Shown piece after piece: positions 16,569 to 26,263 of a DNA stretch of 64,000 nucleotides. Origin of the DNA: Bacteroidales bacterium (GTDB taxonomy: Bacteria; Bacteroidota; Bacteroidia; Bacteroidales; Marinilabiliaceae); contig QKJP01000031.1 of assembly GCA_003249255.1 (NCBI GenBank), positions 179,614 to 243,613 of the forward strand. Direction: 5' to 3'. How positions within the stretch are numbered: position 1 is the first letter of the stretch; each line of letters starts with the position of its first letter. The notes beneath the pieces were generated by a model that was not told the DNA's origin, did no database searches, and worked only from the letters and a program-made list of their open reading frames with translations. The translations under genes and the position numbers were made by a program.

Positions 16569-17690
16569 ATGCAAATAACAATAAAAGAAGTAAGCGATAA
16601 TAAAACACGAAACGATTTTGTGAAACTACCTTATAAGCTTTACAAAAACAACAAATTCTGGATACCACCTCTTATCAATGATGAATTAAATGCCCTTTTA
16701 CCTGAAAAAAATCCGGCGTTTGACTTTTGCAAGGTTAAACTTTGGGTAGCCTATAAAGACAATAAGTGCGTAGGCCGAATTGGAGGTATCATAAATTCAC
16801 TTTGGATAGAGAAAGAAAAAAGAAACATCGGCCGATTTACAAGAATCGAATTTATAGATGATAATGATGTCCCAAGACTTCTGTTAGAAACCGTTGAAAA
16901 ATGGTTGAAGAATGAAGGCATGGAAGAAGTACAGGGACCACTGGGTTTCTCTAATTTAGATCATCAAGGTGTGCTAATCGAAGGTCACGACTGGTTGCCC
17001 TCGGTAGCCTCAGATTATCACCATGACTACTACTTAAAACACATCGAAGCTTCCGGATATGAAAAAGAAATTGATTGGTTGGAATTCCGCATTACATTCC
17101 CGGATGCCTTACCTGAGAAATCTTTTAAGGTGGCAGACATGCTAAAGACGCGTTATGGTTTAAAACCCTATAACTTTACTTCATCAAAAGAATTACAACC
17201 TTTTACACAAGAAGTATTTGATCTTTTTAACGAAGCATTTGCTAATCTTTTTGGAACATTTAAGCTAACTCAAAAAATGATTGAATTTTACAAAGCTAAA
17301 TTTGTTCCAACCTTAAATCCAAGATATGTCAAACTTATCATGGATAAAGAGGATAAAATGGCAGGTTTTTTAATTGCCTTACCTTCCCTTTCAAAAGCTA
17401 TGCAAAAAGCAAAAGGAAAACTATTCCCTTTCGGTTGGTGGTACATTATGAAAGCCTTAAAAAACCCAACTGAAATGGATTTAATGCTTACAGGGGTGAG
17501 ACCTGAGTTTCAAAAACTTGGCGTTGCTGCACTTTTAATGAACGACCTGTGGCAAACTGCTAACGAAGATGGAATTAAATTTGTTGAAACTACCGGTATG
17601 TTGGAAAACAATCATGTCGCCATTCAAATGTGGAAATCATTTGACCACGTTCAGCACAAAAGAAAACGCTGTTTTAAGAAAATTTTATAA
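16569..17690 (+). CDS. GNAT-family acetyltransferase-like protein (YghO-like)
   Basis: 373 aa. N-terminal region (FVKLPYKLYKNNKFWIPPLINDE) and a middle part with VQGPLGFSNLDHQGVLIEG match a conserved Bacteroidota family annotated as GNAT-like. The C-terminal GNAT core includes LMLTGVRPEFQKLGVAALLMNDLW (motif A, acetyl-CoA binding loop in Q-K-L-G-V-A form) and ETTGMLENNHVAIQMWKSF. Cytoplasmic; substrate unknown. Monocistronic between rluF and a terminator. Confidence 0.8.
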   Translation: MQITIKEVSDNKTRNDFVKLPYKLYKNNKFWIPPLINDELNALLPEKNPAFDFCKVKLWVAYKDNKCVGRIGGIINSLWIEKEKRNIGRFTRIEFIDDNDVPRLLLETVEKWLKNEGMEEVQGPLGFSNLDHQGVLIEGHDWLPSVASDYHHDYYLKHIEASGYEKEIDWLEFRITFPDALPEKSFKVADMLKTRYGLKPYNFTSSKELQPFTQEVFDLFNEAFANLFGTFKLTQKMIEFYKAKFVPTLNPRYVKLIMDKEDKMAGFLIALPSLSKAMQKAKGKLFPFGWWYIMKALKNPTEMDLMLTGVRPEFQKLGVAALLMNDLWQTANEDGIKFVETTGMLENNHVAIQMWKSFDHVQHKRKRCFKKIL

Positions 17691-17696
17691 TTATAA

Positions 17697-17723
17697 AAGG
17701 TGCTCAAAAGGCACCTTTTTTTT
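17697..17723 (+). terminator. Terminator after the GNAT gene
   Basis: AAAGGTGC (17697-17703 region) pairs with GCACCTTT (17711-17718), followed by a T run. Confidence 0.88.
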
Positions 17724-17749
17724 ATATTCTTTATTTGAAATTAACCGAA

Positions 17750-18463
17750 CTACTCTTCAACATGCTGATATTTGTAACCATCCAATTTGACTAACAAATT
17801 GCTATACTCCTCAGGAATACCTGTATCTATTGAAATTATTTCATTGGAAACAGGATGTTTAAATTTCAATTGCTGAGCGTGTAAAAAGAGCTTTTTATAA
17901 CCAGTCAACTCTGTTACAATTCGATTTAAAGTCCAATCCCCATGTTGGGTATCACCAATAATATCGGTTCTGTTAAAAGCAAAATGTTGTCGTAACTGAT
18001 GCCACTTTCCGGTTTTAGGAAAAGCTTGTACTAACGACAACTCTACCCCTTTAATATCGCGATAATCAATTGATGTTTGTAATGTCTGAACCGTATTGTA
18101 ATGAGTAATTGCAGCAACCCTTTTTTTCTTCTTTTTAATGACAACAGGATTTTCAAAAACACCTGCTCCCGGATTTCCTTTCACCAACAAGAGATACTGC
18201 TTTTCAACCTCATGTTTTTCAAACTGTGTGGTTAAGACCCCTGCATGTTCTCTGGAAAACGCTAATACAATAGCACCAGTTGTTTTTGCATCTAATCGAT
18301 GAACCGGAAAAACCGGTTTTTGAGTGTGCATGCCAACCAATTTAGTTAAATAATCTGCATCCACAGCCATAAACTCATTCTTATGAATCGGCAAATCCTC
18401 TGGTTTATTTACAACGATTAAATCTTCGTCAATGTATAAAACATCTTTTTGTGTTATTTCCAT
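17750..18463 (-). CDS. truC: tRNA pseudouridine synthase TruC-like (RluA family)
   Basis: 237 aa. Starts directly with the catalytic domain: DLIVVNKPEDLPIHKN, then VHRLDAKTTGAIVLAFS (catalytic Asp about 53). The later KTGKWHQLRQHFAFNRTDIIGDTQHGDWTLNR has the RRH/IIGDT/HGD..NR pattern that marks TruC, the enzyme for psi65 in tRNA, rather than RluC or RluD. No S4 domain, as expected. Convergent with the upstream GNAT gene. A second RluA-type protein occurs at 37673-38359. Confidence 0.85.
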   Translation of the reverse strand: MEITQKDVLYIDEDLIVVNKPEDLPIHKNEFMAVDADYLTKLVGMHTQKPVFPVHRLDAKTTGAIVLAFSREHAGVLTTQFEKHEVEKQYLLLVKGNPGAGVFENPVVIKKKKKRVAAITHYNTVQTLQTSIDYRDIKGVELSLVQAFPKTGKWHQLRQHFAFNRTDIIGDTQHGDWTLNRIVTELTGYKKLFLHAQQLKFKHPVSNEIISIDTGIPEEYSNLLVKLDGYKYQHVEE

Positions 18464-18497
18464 TTGGCAAAAGTAACATTACCAGTTTTAAGCACAC

Positions 18498-21371
18498 TTA
18501 CTTTTGCAAGATAACTTTCACATTTTCTACTTTTTGTTCGTAGTAAACCCGTAGCAAATAGGAACCTGAACTCAACGATGACAGATCTAAATCATTTTCA
18601 ACATCCAACAAAACACCAGTCCTAACAAGTGATCCAGATAAGGAGTAAAGCTCATAAGTGGCAAATTTTAGAATAGGTACATTTACACTAATACTGCCTT
18701 TAGTTGGATTTGGAAAAACTTTAAATTGAACGCTTTCACCTTCTTCAATGTTTGTAATATCCAATTCAACTTGATGATTAACATCTGCTTCTACGTCAAT
18801 ATAATCATCAAATTCTCCGTAGCCATCTTTTATAACAACATAAGGCATCTTACTTCCGGTTAAAACATCTGAAAACTGAACTAATCCTGTTTCATCGGTC
18901 ACAAGGACCTTGCCATTAAAAGATACACTTGCACCTACAATTGGCGATTTACCAGAACTCACAACAAACTCAACCAAATGAGTCTCGGCCTGAATTTCCT
19001 CAACCAACACATTGTCTAAAACAACTCCATGACCATAATTTGCAAAAGCCTCAAATGCTAAATAAAAATTAGCTCCGGGATTTAAACCAAACGACTCTAA
19101 AGTCCAATCACTTATATTTTCGGTATAACTAGCCAATTCAATCCATTGTTCTGAATCTGACAAACGATAAAAAACTTTTAAAGAATCCTGATCTTCTTCC
19201 CAAACTGTTTGAGCATGATAAAAACTAAAACGATACGCTTTACCTTCTGAAGCAATAAACTCCGGAGAAATTAATCTGGTTGACTTCCCCTTATTTTCCT
19301 CAAAAAATATGGCATTTGCAGCTCCCTCCTGCGCCTTTGCCGGAGAAGCAGCTTCAATTTCAGAACCTTCTGCTCCATTCTGCATATACCATTGTAACAA
19401 CGTGCCGCTAACCTCTTCCTGAATCCAGTTACCTATACCGCTTTCAAAACCATCATTCCATGGATATGAATCTATCGGCTTCAAAAATGTAGTGGCATTC
19501 TTACCTAATGAAATGCTGTATTCATCGTTAGTATAGGCCCAAATTCGGTAAAAGTAAGTTGATTGCTCGGTCAAATTCAAATGCGCAAAAGACAACTCTT
19601 CTTCTCCATAATACAGAACAGTACCACCTCCTGAAATAGCATCACCGGCATTGTATATTGTTCCATCTTCAGGAATTCCAAAATTATTACTTGTATTCCA
19701 CACGAGTAATATTGGACTGCTATCAATCGAGGACATCCACCTAACATCAATTTGATTATAAGCCATTACTGACAATTCTAATGATTGTGGAGAACCATTT
19801 TGAAGCGCCATAAAATCAAACACAATATTATTTCCATTTTTTACAATATCTGTAACTGATTTATTGGTTGTATTCTTAGCCCAATCCAAAGAAGCCGGAT
19901 CTGATATATCGGTAAATTCACTGTTACGACTTGTAGGGTATGTACAAGTAGAACTATTTACATATCCCGCAGCAGCAATGGGATACATTCCTTGATGACT
20001 CCCGATATTAACTGCATTATCATCCCAATTGGCTTGGATATGATTCTCATCCACATGGTATATTAACAAGCCTTCTCCGGGAATTCCGACATCAAAACCC
20101 ATTTGCCTTTTATTTTCAAGCAAAAAGTATTCTCCATCGGTACTGGTTGTTATTTTTGTTACTGTTTGAATAGAATTTGTTGGTTCTAAAATGATTTGCT
20201 GAGGCGTATTAATTGTATTAACACCCATCCAACCAAAACGCACTTTTAAATATGGATTAAAATGTGCCGGATATTCTCCTTTTCGAATCTTACCATCGAC
20301 CCATACGCCATTGTAACATCCATTAGCCATACAATCCCAATTTCCGGTACCATCAAACAATTCGTTTTTTTCATTATCAGCATCATAAAAATCCGGTGCT
20401 CCAAGAGCATGTCCAAATTCATGACAAATAACACCTATGGTATTAATATCTCCATCGCGATCCAGCAGTTCTGGCTGCACCGTAAATTCATCCACAAGCA
20501 CCCCATTAAAAGTTCTCTGCAACGAAGAATAGGTTTCTTCTAAACTATTTGAATGAGACCAAATATCGTTAAGATCCATTGTAACTTCTTGCCCCGCTCC
20601 TTGATGAATAATTGCAATTCCATCTACAATTCCATCAAAGTTATTATCAAATTGAGACAAATCTACACCTGCTTCGCTAGCAGCTTTGATAGCATCATAA
20701 GCAAATTGGTTCCACTTATTCTCTGGCGAATAATATTCTTTGGTATATGGTAAAGTGACCCACTGAGTAACTGTTGTAGTAATATCCAAAGGATTAGCTT
20801 TGCTTGAATTTTCTAAATAAAAATCTCGAAAACTACCAGTAGAATTATAATTTACTTTATTCATAAAATCATTAAAATCAGCTTGTGAATAAGTAGCCGT
20901 TGTATTACTAAAATTGGCTAATATCAACAAGTAACTTCTTGCTCCACTCTTTGGAAAACCATTGTTAATACGATTTGTACTTTTCAGCAAATTCGCGGAT
21001 TTGACCTTTTTCCTTGATTCAATGAACCCCTGCTTTGAAATTCCGATATTTTTAGGCACACTTCCTAAAAATACGTATTCTTCTTTTGTTCTGCTTTTTA
21101 AATCATTTACTTTAATGCCAGTTGGGACTATTATACCGGATTTTAAATACGCTGCATATTCATAAATACCTTCTGAATTAGGCACAATTCGATAACCATC
21201 CTCTGTAGTCATCCAATTATACCATTCATCCCCATTCAAACAAACCTTTAAAGTTGATCCATCAGCTTGAGTTACTATTTTAGAACCCGGTCTGGCAGGA
21301 ACTGCAAGTAGATTAAACGAAATCAACAATACACTCAGCAATAATATATTTGGTAAGATTTCTATAAGCAT
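18498..21371 (-). CDS. Secreted M6-family metalloprotease with T9SS sorting domain
   Basis: 957 aa. N-terminal hydrophobic signal (LLLSVLLISFNLLAVPARPG), a propeptide region, then the M6/immune-inhibitor-A peptidase: HEFGHALGAPDFYDADN near residue 315 provides the HExxH zinc site with the downstream Asp, followed by GTGNWDCMANG as the Met-turn. After the protease come an Fn3-like module (about 545-620), a MAM/cleaved-adhesin-like jellyroll (about 630-760), a carboxypeptidase-regulatory-like beta domain and the C-terminal Por sorting domain (FKVFPNPTKGSISVNVP to LLRVYYEQ). Probably a surface or extracellular protease exported by T9SS. Monocistronic. Confidence 0.9.
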   Translation of the reverse strand: MLIEILPNILLLSVLLISFNLLAVPARPGSKIVTQADGSTLKVCLNGDEWYNWMTTEDGYRIVPNSEGIYEYAAYLKSGIIVPTGIKVNDLKSRTKEEYVFLGSVPKNIGISKQGFIESRKKVKSANLLKSTNRINNGFPKSGARSYLLILANFSNTTATYSQADFNDFMNKVNYNSTGSFRDFYLENSSKANPLDITTTVTQWVTLPYTKEYYSPENKWNQFAYDAIKAASEAGVDLSQFDNNFDGIVDGIAIIHQGAGQEVTMDLNDIWSHSNSLEETYSSLQRTFNGVLVDEFTVQPELLDRDGDINTIGVICHEFGHALGAPDFYDADNEKNELFDGTGNWDCMANGCYNGVWVDGKIRKGEYPAHFNPYLKVRFGWMGVNTINTPQQIILEPTNSIQTVTKITTSTDGEYFLLENKRQMGFDVGIPGEGLLIYHVDENHIQANWDDNAVNIGSHQGMYPIAAAGYVNSSTCTYPTSRNSEFTDISDPASLDWAKNTTNKSVTDIVKNGNNIVFDFMALQNGSPQSLELSVMAYNQIDVRWMSSIDSSPILLVWNTSNNFGIPEDGTIYNAGDAISGGGTVLYYGEEELSFAHLNLTEQSTYFYRIWAYTNDEYSISLGKNATTFLKPIDSYPWNDGFESGIGNWIQEEVSGTLLQWYMQNGAEGSEIEAASPAKAQEGAANAIFFEENKGKSTRLISPEFIASEGKAYRFSFYHAQTVWEEDQDSLKVFYRLSDSEQWIELASYTENISDWTLESFGLNPGANFYLAFEAFANYGHGVVLDNVLVEEIQAETHLVEFVVSSGKSPIVGASVSFNGKVLVTDETGLVQFSDVLTGSKMPYVVIKDGYGEFDDYIDVEADVNHQVELDITNIEEGESVQFKVFPNPTKGSISVNVPILKFATYELYSLSGSLVRTGVLLDVENDLDLSSLSSGSYLLRVYYEQKVENVKVILQK

Positions 21372-21526
21372 GGTTAAAACTTATTTAGACATCATAAAGT
21401 AAACGTACATATCTTAGCTTTGTTACTTTTTGATTTAGGTTATTTCATTCAAAAGTATTGAATTATCTTTCTAATAGCAACGACGAATTACAAGACATGC
21501 AATACAAATTGACCTTTAAACTATAG

Positions 21527-22063
21527 TTATTGTACTTTCTTTAGTTCACTCTCCCAAAATCGCACAATGCTTTTTATGGATTCTGCACCAATTTTAGAAT
21601 AGTCTATTTCTCCAGGCCCAGCCCACTCATAGCCTGCTACATCATCTGCTACCTTCATGCCATCCCATGATTTGACCTGAGCAACAAATGCAAGGTCTGT
21701 TGTATATACAGTATAACCGGAATACTCATATTCATTACACTGAGAAATCAAATACCTAAGATGATGAACATCCAAATTCAACTCCTCTTTAACTTCTCGA
21801 ACTGCTGCTTCTTCTACAGTTTCTCCTGGATCTACAAATCCACCCGGCAAATCCAACATCCCCTTTTGAGGCTCAAATGCCCGCTTGGTCAATAACAATT
21901 GCCCTTTATCATTAACCATCAAAACAGCTACCGCTGCCGCTGAATTAATAAAAAAATTGAACTTACATTTCCCGCATAAAAAAGATCGCTCTCCTTCAAA
22001 AACAAATTCATCGCTCCCACACTTAGGGCAATAGCTTATTACGTTCTCCGGACTAGTATTCAT
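21527..22063 (-). CDS. NUDIX hydrolase with N-terminal zinc ribbon
   Basis: 178 aa. Residues 10-40 carry two CxxC pairs (CPKCGSDEF, CGKCKF), a zinc ribbon as in NudC/NadR-type Nudix proteins. The Nudix box GGFVDPGETVEEAAVREVKEEL is intact, with all catalytic Glu residues, so it should hydrolyse a nucleoside diphosphate-X substrate. The SQPWPFP motif of NAD pyrophosphatase NudC is not seen, so substrate is open. Monocistronic, divergent from zupT. Confidence 0.88.
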   Translation of the reverse strand: MNTSPENVISYCPKCGSDEFVFEGERSFLCGKCKFNFFINSAAAVAVLMVNDKGQLLLTKRAFEPQKGMLDLPGGFVDPGETVEEAAVREVKEELNLDVHHLRYLISQCNEYEYSGYTVYTTDLAFVAQVKSWDGMKVADDVAGYEWAGPGEIDYSKIGAESIKSIVRFWESELKKVQ

Positions 22064-22165
22064 AATATAAATTTAACTCGACTAATTAATAAATTGCAAC
22101 AACTTTTACAGACATCTAAGTGTTAAAAGTTTTTATTGCCAAAACGCTATTTACAAATATCACTA

Positions 22166-22173
22166 TATATTTG
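22166..22173 (+). promoter_or_regulatory. Possible -7 box of zupT-nth
   Basis: TATATTTG fits TAnnTTTG and ends 19 bp before the zupT ATG. The -33 element is not clear. Confidence 0.45.
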
Positions 22174-22192
22174 AATTCTAAAATTTAAAATA

Positions 22193-23008
22193 ATGGAAAT
22201 AAACAATATATTATTCGCTTTCGGCCTGACTTTATTAGCCGGCCTAAGTACGGGAATTGGCAGTGCCATGGCGTTTTTTACCAAACGAACAAATACAAAA
22301 TTCTTATCGCTGGCACTTGGTTTTTCTGCAGGTGTGATGATTTACGTATCCTTTGTTGAAATATTCATGAAAGCCAAAGATACCTTAATCAAATCCTATG
22401 GAAATGGACCGGGTACGACCTATACTGTCATTGCATTTTTCGGAGGAATTCTTTTCATCGCACTGATAGACAAACTCATACCCACTGAAGAAAACCCTCA
22501 CGAGATGCATTTGATTGAAGAAATGAATACTTCGAATACGTCAAAACAAAAAGACCATAAATTAATGCGAATGGGGCTTTTTACAGCCTTAGCAATTGGC
22601 ATCCACAATTTCCCGGAAGGATTGGCAACTTTTACGGCTGCTCTCCAGGATCCAAGTCTTGGTATTGCCATTGCAGTAGCTATTGCCATCCACAACATAC
22701 CGGAAGGCATTGCCGTATCCATTCCAATCTACTACGCCACCGGAGACAAACGTAAAGCATTTAAATTAAGCTTTCTATCAGGTTTAGCAGAACCAATTGG
22801 AGCATTAATAGGATACTTAATATTGATGCCCTTCCTCACCCCTTTACTTTTCGGAATTATCTTTGCAGGTGTGGCTGGCATCATGGTTTTTATCAGCTTG
22901 GATGAACTTCTTCCAGCAGCACAGGAATATGGAGAACATCACCTTTCAATATATGGGTTGGTTACAGGTATGATAGTAATGGCCATCAGCTTACTTCTCT
23001 TTCTATAA
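22193..23008 (+). CDS. zupT: ZupT zinc/divalent-metal transporter (ZIP family)
   Basis: 271 aa with eight predicted helices. The two ZIP signature helices carry [11 protein letters not shown] (about 138) and [11 protein letters not shown] (about 168), whose His, Asn, Pro and Glu residues make the binuclear metal site. It imports Zn2+ and other divalent cations across the inner membrane. The cytosolic loop between helices 3 and 4 is short ([14 protein letters not shown], a few His/Glu). nth follows 17 bp later, so the two are probably one transcript. No Zur box recognised. Confidence 0.95.
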   Translation: MEINNILFAFGLTLLAGLSTGIGSAMAFFTKRTNTKFLSLALGFSAGVMIYVSFVEIFMKAKDTLIKSYGNGPGTTYTVIAFFGGILFIALIDKLIPTEENPHEMHLIEEMNTSNTSKQKDHKLMRMGLFTALAIGIHNFPEGLATFTAALQDPSLGIAIAVAIAIHNIPEGIAVSIPIYYATGDKRKAFKLSFLSGLAEPIGALIGYLILMPFLTPLLFGIIFAGVAGIMVFISLDELLPAAQEYGEHHLSIYGLVTGMIVMAISLLLFL

Positions 23009-23025
23009 CACACTACTTTTAATTA

Positions 23026-23673
23026 ATGACTAAAAAAGAACGATACAAACAAGTAATTGATTACTTCAGCAAACACATGCCAATTGCAGAAACAGAATTA
23101 AATTACTCCAATCCATATGAATTATTAGTTGCAGTTATTCTTTCAGCTCAATGTACTGATAAAAGAGTAAACCTGATAACTCCTGCGCTGTTTGAAAGAT
23201 ATCCAACGGCAAACGAATTAGCCGTGGCATCAACAGAAGAGGTTTTTGAATACATCCGCTCGTGCACTTATCCTAACAATAAAAGCAAACACCTTGTTGG
23301 CATGGCAAACATGCTTATTAACAATTTCAACAACATCGTCCCGGATGACCTAAAACAACTACAAAAACTACCTGGTGTTGGTCGAAAAACAGCTAACGTT
23401 ATTGCTTCTGTAGTTTACGACAAACCTGCCATGGCAGTAGACACTCACGTTTTTAGAGTGGCAGCAAGATTAGGATTAACGAGCAATAGTAAAACACCGC
23501 TAGACACAGAGAAGCAATTGGTAAAATATTTCCCGGAGGAACTATTACCTATTGCGCACCACTGGCTTATTCTCCATGGCAGATATGTTTGCATTGCAAG
23601 AAATCCCAAATGCAAATCATGTGGTTTACAAGAACTTTGCCAACACTTCACCAATCAAAACTCAACTTCTTAA
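23026..23673 (+). CDS. nth: Endonuclease III (DNA glycosylase/AP lyase)
   Basis: 215 aa. Helix-hairpin-helix KLPGVGRKTANVI followed by the catalytic Asp in VDTHVFRVAARLGL (about 139). The Schiff-base Lys is in LSAQCTDKRVN. The C-terminal cluster C-X6-C-X2-C-X5-C (CIARNPKCKSCGLQELC) binds [4Fe-4S]. Removes oxidised pyrimidines in base excision repair. Length is normal. Downstream of zupT in the same direction. Confidence 0.96.
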   Translation: MTKKERYKQVIDYFSKHMPIAETELNYSNPYELLVAVILSAQCTDKRVNLITPALFERYPTANELAVASTEEVFEYIRSCTYPNNKSKHLVGMANMLINNFNNIVPDDLKQLQKLPGVGRKTANVIASVVYDKPAMAVDTHVFRVAARLGLTSNSKTPLDTEKQLVKYFPEELLPIAHHWLILHGRYVCIARNPKCKSCGLQELCQHFTNQNSTS

Positions 23674-24076
23674 CAAGGATTTAATAATTAATTCATGTGC
23701 ATTAACATTAATTAACTAGATAAAATATGATAGTCCAATTTTTTAAATCATTTTTGTACTGGGATTTTTCATAAAAATTGGATTTAGTTAGCTGATTTTA
23801 AGGGTAAGGACAGAGTAACATCTGTCCTTTTCTTTTTTCACTTCTTTTTTTTACCTGAATTAGTTTTGATTTAATCTTTTCACCAATCAAACTACACTCA
23901 AAAAATCCACAATCAAAAACATCCAAGTAGTCCCCTTCCACAAACATCAAACTACACCTAGCCACAGTTTTACTTCCACTAAACCAGCCTCCGATTCAAA
24001 CATTCTTTCATAAATTTCGACTTGAATAAATAAGTTATTATTACTATATTAAATCCATAATCATACCTGTTGCATC
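23674..24076. other. 403-bp gene-free stretch with a possible small RNA
   Basis: Contains an inverted repeat (TCCAATTTTT at 23734, AAAAATTGGA at 23773-23782) and then the terminator hairpin at 23806-23838, more than 130 bp after the nth stop. A small RNA or long 3' UTR would explain this. 23840-24076 shows only AT-rich, C-rich-on-plus sequence without an open frame of note. Confidence 0.4.
23806..23838 (+). terminator. Rho-independent terminator (nth 3' UTR or small RNA)
   Basis: AAGGACAG (23806-23813) pairs with CTGTCCTT (23822-23829), followed by TTCTTTTTT. Confidence 0.8.
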
Positions 24077-24781
24077 ATGGAAAACTTATTTCTGAAATAC
24101 ATGAAAGAACGTTCTGGTCAAAAAAAGACTACAGAACGTAAAATGGCCACTCCGGGGCCTGTAATCACCATCTCTAGAGAGTACGGTTGCCCTGCCTTAA
24201 GAATTGCAGAAAAACTAACTGCAACTCTTTCCGCTAAAAATGAGCGCATGGGAGTCCACAAGGAATGGAGAACTGTCAGTAAAGAAATCATCGAACAATC
24301 TGCCAGAGCACTTAATCTAACACCTTCTGCAACACAAGACCTTAGCGAATACAAACACAATAATTTATTTGAAGATATCGCTTTGTTTTTTAGTGATAAA
24401 TATTACCCCGGAGATGCCAAAATCAAAAATACCATTGCAAAATTTATTCACGACGAAGCAGCAGAAGGCAACGCAGTTATTGTTGGTCGAGGCGGTGAGG
24501 TTATTACCAAAAGCATTGCACACTCTTACCATGTAAAGCTTTATGCCCCTTTAGATTGGCGAGCCCAAATCGTAAGCTCTAACGAAGGCATGAATCTTGA
24601 AGAAGCACGCAAAACATGCATTGAAAATGACAAAAGACGCAGTCAATTTAGAGATTATTTTGAAAGAGGCATTCCGGAAACAGAGTTTTACGATGTCATC
24701 TTCAATTGCAAAAACATGACAGATGAAGAAATTGTAGAAATACTGGTTATAATTGCCGAAACCAGGGGCTTCGTCCTCTAA
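24077..24781 (+). CDS. Cytidylate-kinase-like family protein
   Basis: 234 aa. VITISREYGCPALRIAEKL at about 30-48 is the P-loop-like start of the cytidylate-kinase-like family (AAA/CMP-kinase relatives), and the middle VIVGRGGEVITKSIAHSYHVKLYAPLDWR contains the GRGG motif and the lid Arg region; DKRRSQFRDYF follows. It is distinct from Cmk and common in Bacteroidota and Firmicutes. True substrate unknown; a nucleoside monophosphate or related small molecule is likely. Monocistronic. Confidence 0.85.
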   Translation: MENLFLKYMKERSGQKKTTERKMATPGPVITISREYGCPALRIAEKLTATLSAKNERMGVHKEWRTVSKEIIEQSARALNLTPSATQDLSEYKHNNLFEDIALFFSDKYYPGDAKIKNTIAKFIHDEAAEGNAVIVGRGGEVITKSIAHSYHVKLYAPLDWRAQIVSSNEGMNLEEARKTCIENDKRRSQFRDYFERGIPETEFYDVIFNCKNMTDEEIVEILVIIAETRGFVL

Positions 24782-24790
24782 GTACCATAA

Positions 24791-24822
24791 ACCTCATTGA
24801 CACAAAGACAATGAGGTTTTTT
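24791..24822. terminator. Terminator after cytidylate-kinase-like gene
   Basis: ACCTCATTG (24791-24799) pairs with CAATGAGGT (24809-24817), then a T run. Ends just before the convergent gene at 24824 and may serve both. Confidence 0.88.
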
Positions 24823-24823
24823 T

Positions 24824-25690
24824 TCATTGATAATACAACATTAATTCCAAGGCTTGAGACTTATACATCTCTCCAAATAAATTCAAATGATTTAACACAT
24901 GATATAACAAATATATCCTTTCACGATAATCATAACCTGCCAACAATGGGTGCTCATCATTATACCCTTGATAAAAATCAGTAGAAAACCCTCCAAACAA
25001 TTTCGTCATGGCAATATCAGCCTCACGATGCCCATAATAAACGGCAGGATCAATCAACACACATTCCCCCTGAGTCCCAACCAAATAATTACCACCCCAA
25101 AGATCTCCATGTAATAAGGAAGGTCTTTCGTTACTTCCTTTTAAAATAGTTTCGATCTTATTCTCAATACTACCAAAACACTTTCGAAAAAAATGATCTA
25201 CATAACCATTCTCCTCGGCAAGATAGAACTGATAAGCTAATCTTTTATTAAAATAAAACTTACACCAATCTTTACACTCTTCTTCATTCGGCACATTTAA
25301 CTGAGGAGTAAGCCCAATAAAATTATCACTCTCAAAACCAAAAACTTGCGAATAATGCCGATGCATCTTACCTAAAGAATAACCAAAATCATATTGAAAA
25401 CCCTCCCTAGCGTTACCCTGCTCTATCCTCTCTAAAAGCAAAAAGTCAGCACCATACAAAATCACTCGAGGCACAACAAATTCACCAGCCTTAGCTAATT
25501 CTTTCAAACCAACAGCTTCTGCTTCAAACTGCTTTTCATTAACACTTCCACTTTTAAGAAAAAAAGATCGACCGCTAGCAGTTGTAATCAATTCAGATTT
25601 ACTTATACACCCACCACTTACAGGCGTAGAATCAATCACTTCGTCACCAAGAAAATTAGTTAGAAGTTTTGCGAGCTCAACCCCTGCCAT
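24824..25690 (-). CDS. Fructosamine-kinase-family protein (FN3K-related)
   Basis: 288 aa. Has the family landmarks: N-lobe PVSGGCISKSELITTASGRSFFLKSG (ATP-binding lobe with Lys), LLERIEQGN hinge, LLHGDLWGGNYLV near residue 196 (catalytic Asp) and LIDPAVYYGHREADIAMTKLFGGF (metal Asp). Such kinases phosphorylate protein-bound ketosamines so that they decompose, a deglycation repair; some bacterial ones prefer ribulosamines. Overlaps the phosphatase gene by 14 bp. FN3K-type and LMW-PTP-type genes are often neighbours, and some LMW-PTPs dephosphorylate protein-bound phosphosugar adducts, which fits a joint repair role (inference). Confidence 0.93.
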   Translation of the reverse strand: MAGVELAKLLTNFLGDEVIDSTPVSGGCISKSELITTASGRSFFLKSGSVNEKQFEAEAVGLKELAKAGEFVVPRVILYGADFLLLERIEQGNAREGFQYDFGYSLGKMHRHYSQVFGFESDNFIGLTPQLNVPNEEECKDWCKFYFNKRLAYQFYLAEENGYVDHFFRKCFGSIENKIETILKGSNERPSLLHGDLWGGNYLVGTQGECVLIDPAVYYGHREADIAMTKLFGGFSTDFYQGYNDEHPLLAGYDYRERIYLLYHVLNHLNLFGEMYKSQALELMLYYQ

Positions 25691-26162
25691 TTGCTTCTAT
25701 ATGCTTTAGCAAGCCCTCGCAAGCATCCTCTAATATATCAAGGACCAATTCAAATCCAGCAGCACCTCCATAATAAGGATCAGGAACCGATGTTTCAGTA
25801 TGCACTTGACAATAATCCGTCATGAGACTAAGTTTTCGAGCTAAATCCTCATTAGGAGCCATCCTCCGAAGATCTCTAATATTTTGATCATCCATAGCAA
25901 TGATATAATCAAAAGTCGCAAAATCAACAATCGGCTGCACTTTACGACTTATACTCGTGAGAGTAAAACCTCTATTTACAGCATGTCGTTGCATCCTTCT
26001 ATCTGCGGGCTCCCCGGCATGATAAGCCTCTGTACCAGCCGAATCAATAAAAAACCGATCAGCCTTTCCTTGTTTTTCAACCACAGCCTTCATTACTGCT
26101 TCAGCACTTGGACTTCTACATATATTGCCAAGACACACAAATAACAATTTCACTTTATCCAT
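25677..26162 (-). CDS. Low-molecular-weight protein-tyrosine-phosphatase
   Basis: 161 aa. P-loop CLGNICRS at 10-17 (Cys10 nucleophile, Arg16) close to the N-terminus and the general-acid loop VPDPYYGG near 121 (Asp). Normal length. Dephosphorylates phosphotyrosine proteins or, in this context, sugar-phosphate adducts. First gene of the unit with the FN3K-like kinase (14-bp overlap). No tyrosine kinase gene is near, which makes the deglycation link more interesting than capsule control. Confidence 0.94.
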   Translation of the reverse strand: MDKVKLLFVCLGNICRSPSAEAVMKAVVEKQGKADRFFIDSAGTEAYHAGEPADRRMQRHAVNRGFTLTSISRKVQPIVDFATFDYIIAMDDQNIRDLRRMAPNEDLARKLSLMTDYCQVHTETSVPDPYYGGAAGFELVLDILEDACEGLLKHIEANGRG

Positions 26163-26233
26163 AGCTCATTTATATATCAATTATTAAAAATATGTATAAA
26201 GATCTATCGAATGTGTTTTTCAATAAAAAATCA

Positions 26234-26263
26234 CAAAAAAAAGACTTCAGGTATTGAAGTCTT
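26234..26263 (-). terminator. Terminator of the 6S-like RNA
   Basis: On the minus strand AAGACTTCA pairs with TGAAGTCTT (plus 26241-26263), followed by eight T residues. Confidence 0.88.
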
